A DNA stretch of 64,000 bases from Clostridia bacterium. GTDB taxonomy: Bacteria; Bacillota; Clostridia; Oscillospirales; Acutalibacteraceae. How positions within the stretch are numbered: position 1 is the first letter of the stretch; every line of letters starts with the position of its first letter. The position numbers and the translations under genes are program-made. A model generated the notes under the pieces. That model was not told the origin of the DNA, did not search any database, and worked only from the letters and a program-made list of their open reading frames with translations. Positions 61,437-64,000 of the stretch are shown piece after piece. The stretch covers positions 47,399 through 111,398 of the forward strand of contig JAFQRF010000070.1 in the NCBI GenBank assembly GCA_017410195.1, given 5' to 3'.

Positions 61437-63653
61437 ATGGAAATCAAAATTGCGCTTGCGGGTAATCCCAACAGCGGAAAAACAACTCTTTTTAATGCAT
61501 TGACCGGTTCAAACCAGTATGTGGGCAACTGGCCGGGCGTTACGGTTGAAAAAAAAGAGGGTAAGCTCAAAAAGCAGGAAGGCGTTATCGTGACTGACCT
61601 TCCCGGCATTTATTCGCTTTCGCCCTACACTCTTGAAGAGGTTGTAGCAAGAAATTATCTTATCGGCGAAAGACCCGATGCTATTCTCAACATTATTGAC
61701 GGCACAAACCTTGAAAGAAACCTTTATCTCACAACCCAGCTTATCGAACTTGGCATTCCTGTTGTCGGTGCTGTTAACATGATGGATATTGTCAGGAAGA
61801 ACGGCGATAAGATTGATACTCAGGAGATAGGAAAGGTTCTCGGCTGCAAAATGGTTGAGATTTCCGCACTCAAGGGAACGGGTATCGACGAAGCGATTGA
61901 TGCGGCAATTGAGGCAGCAAAATCCGACAAGAGAGAGCACCGTCACATTTTCTCGGGTCCCGTTGAGCATGCGCTTGCTCATATTGAGGAAGCTGCAGTC
62001 CACGATATGCCGCTTGAACAGCAGAGATGGTATGCTGTTAAGATTTTTGAGCGTGACCCCAGAGTTCTTGAACAGCTAAAGCTTGACGAAAAGCTCCTTG
62101 CTCACATCGAAGAGGATATCAAGGATGTTGAGCTTGAAATGGACGACGATGCAGAAAGTATCATTATCAATGAGAGATATAACTACATAACGGATAGAGC
62201 GATGATGCATTGCAAAAAGAAGCGTGCAGGCAAGCTCACGGTTACGGATAAGATTGATAAGATTGTTACCAACAGAATACTTGCTCTTCCGATTTTTGCG
62301 CTTATTATGTGGCTTGTTTATACTCTTTCAATCGGAACGGTCGGTGACTGGACGGTCGGATTTATGAATGACGGGCTTTTCGGTTCATTCAAAGATCTTG
62401 ACCCTGAGTTTTTCGGTTATTCCGTTCTTCAGCATATTCCAAGCATTCCCGAACTTCTCGACAGAGTGCTTCTCAATGCGGATGGAACACCTGTTATCGC
62501 CGAATGGCTTTACAGCCTTATCATGGACGGTATCGTCGGCGGTGTCGGCGCAGTTCTTGGCTTTGTTCCGCAGATGCTTGTTCTCTTCTTCCTTCTCTCA
62601 ATTCTTGAGGACTGCGGTTATATGAGCCGTGTTGCATTCATTATGGACAGAATATTCCGCCGTTTCGGTCTTTCCGGCAAGAGCTTTATTCCCATGCTTG
62701 TTGCATCGGGCTGCGGTGTTCCCGGAATTATGGCATCAAGAACCATTGAAAACGAGCGTGACCGTAAGATTACAATTATGACAACAGGCTTTGTTCCTTG
62801 CGGTGCAAAGATGCCTATTGTCGGTCTTATTTCGGCTGCCCTTTTCGGCAGAAAAGCCTGGGTTGCCGTTGCGGCGTACTTTATCGGTATTGCGGCGGTT
62901 ATCATCTCGGGAATAATTCTTAAGAAATTCAAGTCGCTTGCAAGCGAACCCTCACCGTTTGTTATGGAGCTTCCCGCATATCATGCACCCCTTGCAAGAA
63001 ACGTTTTCAGAACAACATGGGAAAGAGGCTGGAGCTTTATCAAGCGTGCAGGTACGGTTATCTTCGCTGCAAGCGTTATTATCTGGATTTTCAACAGTCT
63101 TTCGTTTGAGGGAGGATTCCATTATATCGGCGACGGTGAAACAAAATCAATCCTCAATGCGCTCGGCGAGATTATCGCAAATCTCTTTATTCCTCTCGGA
63201 TTTGACAGCTGGCAGGCGGCAGTTGCAACCGTTCTCGGACTCGTTGCGAAGGAAGAGGTTGTCGGTGTGTTCGGCTCACTTTCATCCATGGCGAATGCTG
63301 ACCTTGCATTTGAAATGGTTGAATCGGGTGAAGGCTCGCTTGCAATCATCGGTCAGGAATTCTTTAACGGAAATGCATTCAGCGCATTCTCATTTATGGT
63401 ATTTAACCTTCTTTGCGCGCCCTGCTTTGCGGCTATGGGTGCAATCAAGAGAGAGATGAACAGCGGAAAATGGACCTTTGCCGCTATCGGCTACATGACT
63501 GTTTTCGCATATGCTGTTTCACTTATGGTTTATCAGTTCGGCATGTTCTTCAGCGGTGCGGGCTTTACTCTCGGTACGGCTGCGGCAATTGCAGTTCTCG
63601 CTGTGTTCATTTATCTCATTTTCAGAAAGAACAAATACGTTAAGACAAAATAA
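61437..63653 (+). CDS. feoB: Ferrous iron transporter FeoB
   Basis: 738 residues. N-terminal G domain with GNPNSGKTTLFNALTG, DLPGIYSLSPYTLEE and VNMMD, a helical GDI-like part (about 170-265), and about eight membrane helices with two Gate motifs (LVASGCGVPGIMASRTI and MTTGFVPCGAKMPIVGL). Transports Fe(II). Starts with ATG behind GGCAGGG. Confidence 0.96.
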   Translation: MEIKIALAGNPNSGKTTLFNALTGSNQYVGNWPGVTVEKKEGKLKKQEGVIVTDLPGIYSLSPYTLEEVVARNYLIGERPDAILNIIDGTNLERNLYLTTQLIELGIPVVGAVNMMDIVRKNGDKIDTQEIGKVLGCKMVEISALKGTGIDEAIDAAIEAAKSDKREHRHIFSGPVEHALAHIEEAAVHDMPLEQQRWYAVKIFERDPRVLEQLKLDEKLLAHIEEDIKDVELEMDDDAESIIINERYNYITDRAMMHCKKKRAGKLTVTDKIDKIVTNRILALPIFALIMWLVYTLSIGTVGDWTVGFMNDGLFGSFKDLDPEFFGYSVLQHIPSIPELLDRVLLNADGTPVIAEWLYSLIMDGIVGGVGAVLGFVPQMLVLFFLLSILEDCGYMSRVAFIMDRIFRRFGLSGKSFIPMLVASGCGVPGIMASRTIENERDRKITIMTTGFVPCGAKMPIVGLISAALFGRKAWVAVAAYFIGIAAVIISGIILKKFKSLASEPSPFVMELPAYHAPLARNVFRTTWERGWSFIKRAGTVIFAASVIIWIFNSLSFEGGFHYIGDGETKSILNALGEIIANLFIPLGFDSWQAAVATVLGLVAKEEVVGVFGSLSSMANADLAFEMVESGEGSLAIIGQEFFNGNAFSAFSFMVFNLLCAPCFAAMGAIKREMNSGKWTFAAIGYMTVFAYAVSLMVYQFGMFFSGAGFTLGTAAAIAVLAVFIYLIFRKNKYVKTK

Positions 63654-63668
63654 AAAGGAGTGGAAGGC

Positions 63669-63827
63669 ATGGATTTTGCAACCTTTGCAGTGGCGGCGGT
63701 AATCGCTGTTATCTTCTTCGCAATAATATTTGTTTCCGTCAAAAACCGTAAAAACGGCAAGAGTTCATGCTCTTGCTCAGGCGGCTGCAGCGGATGCAAA
63801 GGCGGCTGTGAATACAGCAAAAAATAA
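63669..63827 (+). CDS. FeoB-associated Cys-rich membrane protein
   Basis: 52 residues, 15 nt after feoB, ATG with AAAGGAGTGGAAG before it. One membrane helix (FAVAAVIAVIFFAIIFVSV), then NRKNGKSS and a cysteine cluster CSCSGGCSGCKGGC that can bind metal. This small partner follows feoB in many Firmicutes; it may pass iron to or stabilise FeoB. Too short for most gene finders. Confidence 0.87.
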   Translation: MDFATFAVAAVIAVIFFAIIFVSVKNRKNGKSSCSCSGGCSGCKGGCEYSKK

Positions 63828-63859
63828 AAACAACAACCCCCTGCGAAAAATCTCATTTT

Positions 63860-64000
63860 TGAACAGCCCCAAATTGTGCGGACAGTACAAAAACACCCCT
63901 ATGGCAGAAAATATTAACTTTTAAGCGACATACTGACTTCGTTTTTCAAGCGGAGTCAGTTTTGTTTTTAATTGGATTCTTTCATTGTTGTAAAAGTGTA
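63860..64000 (-). mobile_element. IS3-family (IS150-like) insertion sequence, right end, cut by window
   Basis: The boundary TGAACAGCCCC...GCGGACA (63860-63885) follows the TG...CCCCAA...GACA form of IS150-group terminal repeats. The transposase reading frame ends 36 bp inside it. The other end and the target duplication are outside the window. Confidence 0.65.
63921..64000 (-). CDS. IS3-family transposase, C-terminal fragment (runs off right edge)
   Basis: The visible 25 residues read HFYNNERIQLKTKLTPLEKR and end SQYVA. The NNERIQLKTKLTP motif is the conserved end of the integrase (OrfB) of IS3-family elements. The catalytic DDE residues lie outside the window, so activity cannot be judged. 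Confidence 0.8.
   Translation of the reverse strand, partial: HFYNNERIQLKTKLTPLEKRSQYVA

Overview
The window looks like a chromosome segment from a spore-forming Gram-positive anaerobe of the class Clostridia, most likely near Ruminococcaceae/Oscillospiraceae. The support is a sporulation sigma-G gene, Firmicute-type genes (mrnC, yitT, ECF transporter, cvpA, clpE-like, EFR1 ferredoxin), near-consensus sigma-A promoters and AGGAGG-type ribosome sites. The genus cannot be read from the sequence. No rRNA, tRNA or CRISPR array was seen.

Layout. (1) 1-12446, minus strand: one apparent operon starting from a promoter at 12418-12446. It encodes a heptose 7-phosphate kinase (hddA), a cupin, a fused heptose guanylyltransferase/bisphosphate phosphatase (hddC-gmhB), five radical SAM proteins of the cobalamin-binding type, and the start of a glycosyltransferase that runs off the left edge. 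(2) 12455-13402: a D-2-hydroxyacid dehydrogenase, divergent from (3) 13564-23468, plus strand: two more cobalamin-type radical SAM genes, a VTT-domain membrane protein, a galactokinase-like kinase, two M42 peptidases, an acetyltransferase, a YhhN protein and a secreted metallophosphoesterase. Seven such radical SAM genes in 16.5 kb, beside GDP-heptose synthesis genes, are the most striking feature and may build an undescribed modified glycan or metabolite. (4) 23537-25412, minus: sigG behind a chagasin-like secreted protein, with a hairpin that buries the sigG ribosome site. (5) 25600-30901, plus: potABCD polyamine importer and mltG. (6) 30939-38553, minus: EFR1 ferredoxin, xylBA, yebC, and the obg-mrnC-yitT-lipoprotein operon.

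(7) 38625-53067, plus: housekeeping genes: DUF512 protein, der, ruvCAB, a methyltransferase, a zinc-ribbon protein, ecfA1-ecfA2-ecfT, truA, a DUF5711 protein, cvpA, pgsA and a clpE-like ATPase. (8) 53070-58365: an accessory stretch with a ribbon-helix-helix repressor and operators, a mosaic secreted repeat protein, an XRE regulator with a 32-bp palindromic operator, a GH29 fucosidase and an ArsC/Spx-like protein. (9) 58397-60800: CCA-adding enzyme and a FemX-like ligase. (10) 60965-63827: a feo iron-uptake locus carrying three copies of an iron-repressor-type box. (11) 63860-64000: the end of an IS3-family element, cut by the window edge.

Small GC-rich hairpins that share the start GTAGGGCGG lie at several intergenic places, including between ruvC and ruvA, and probably form an interspersed repeat family. 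All functional calls come from reading motifs and context; no database search was run.
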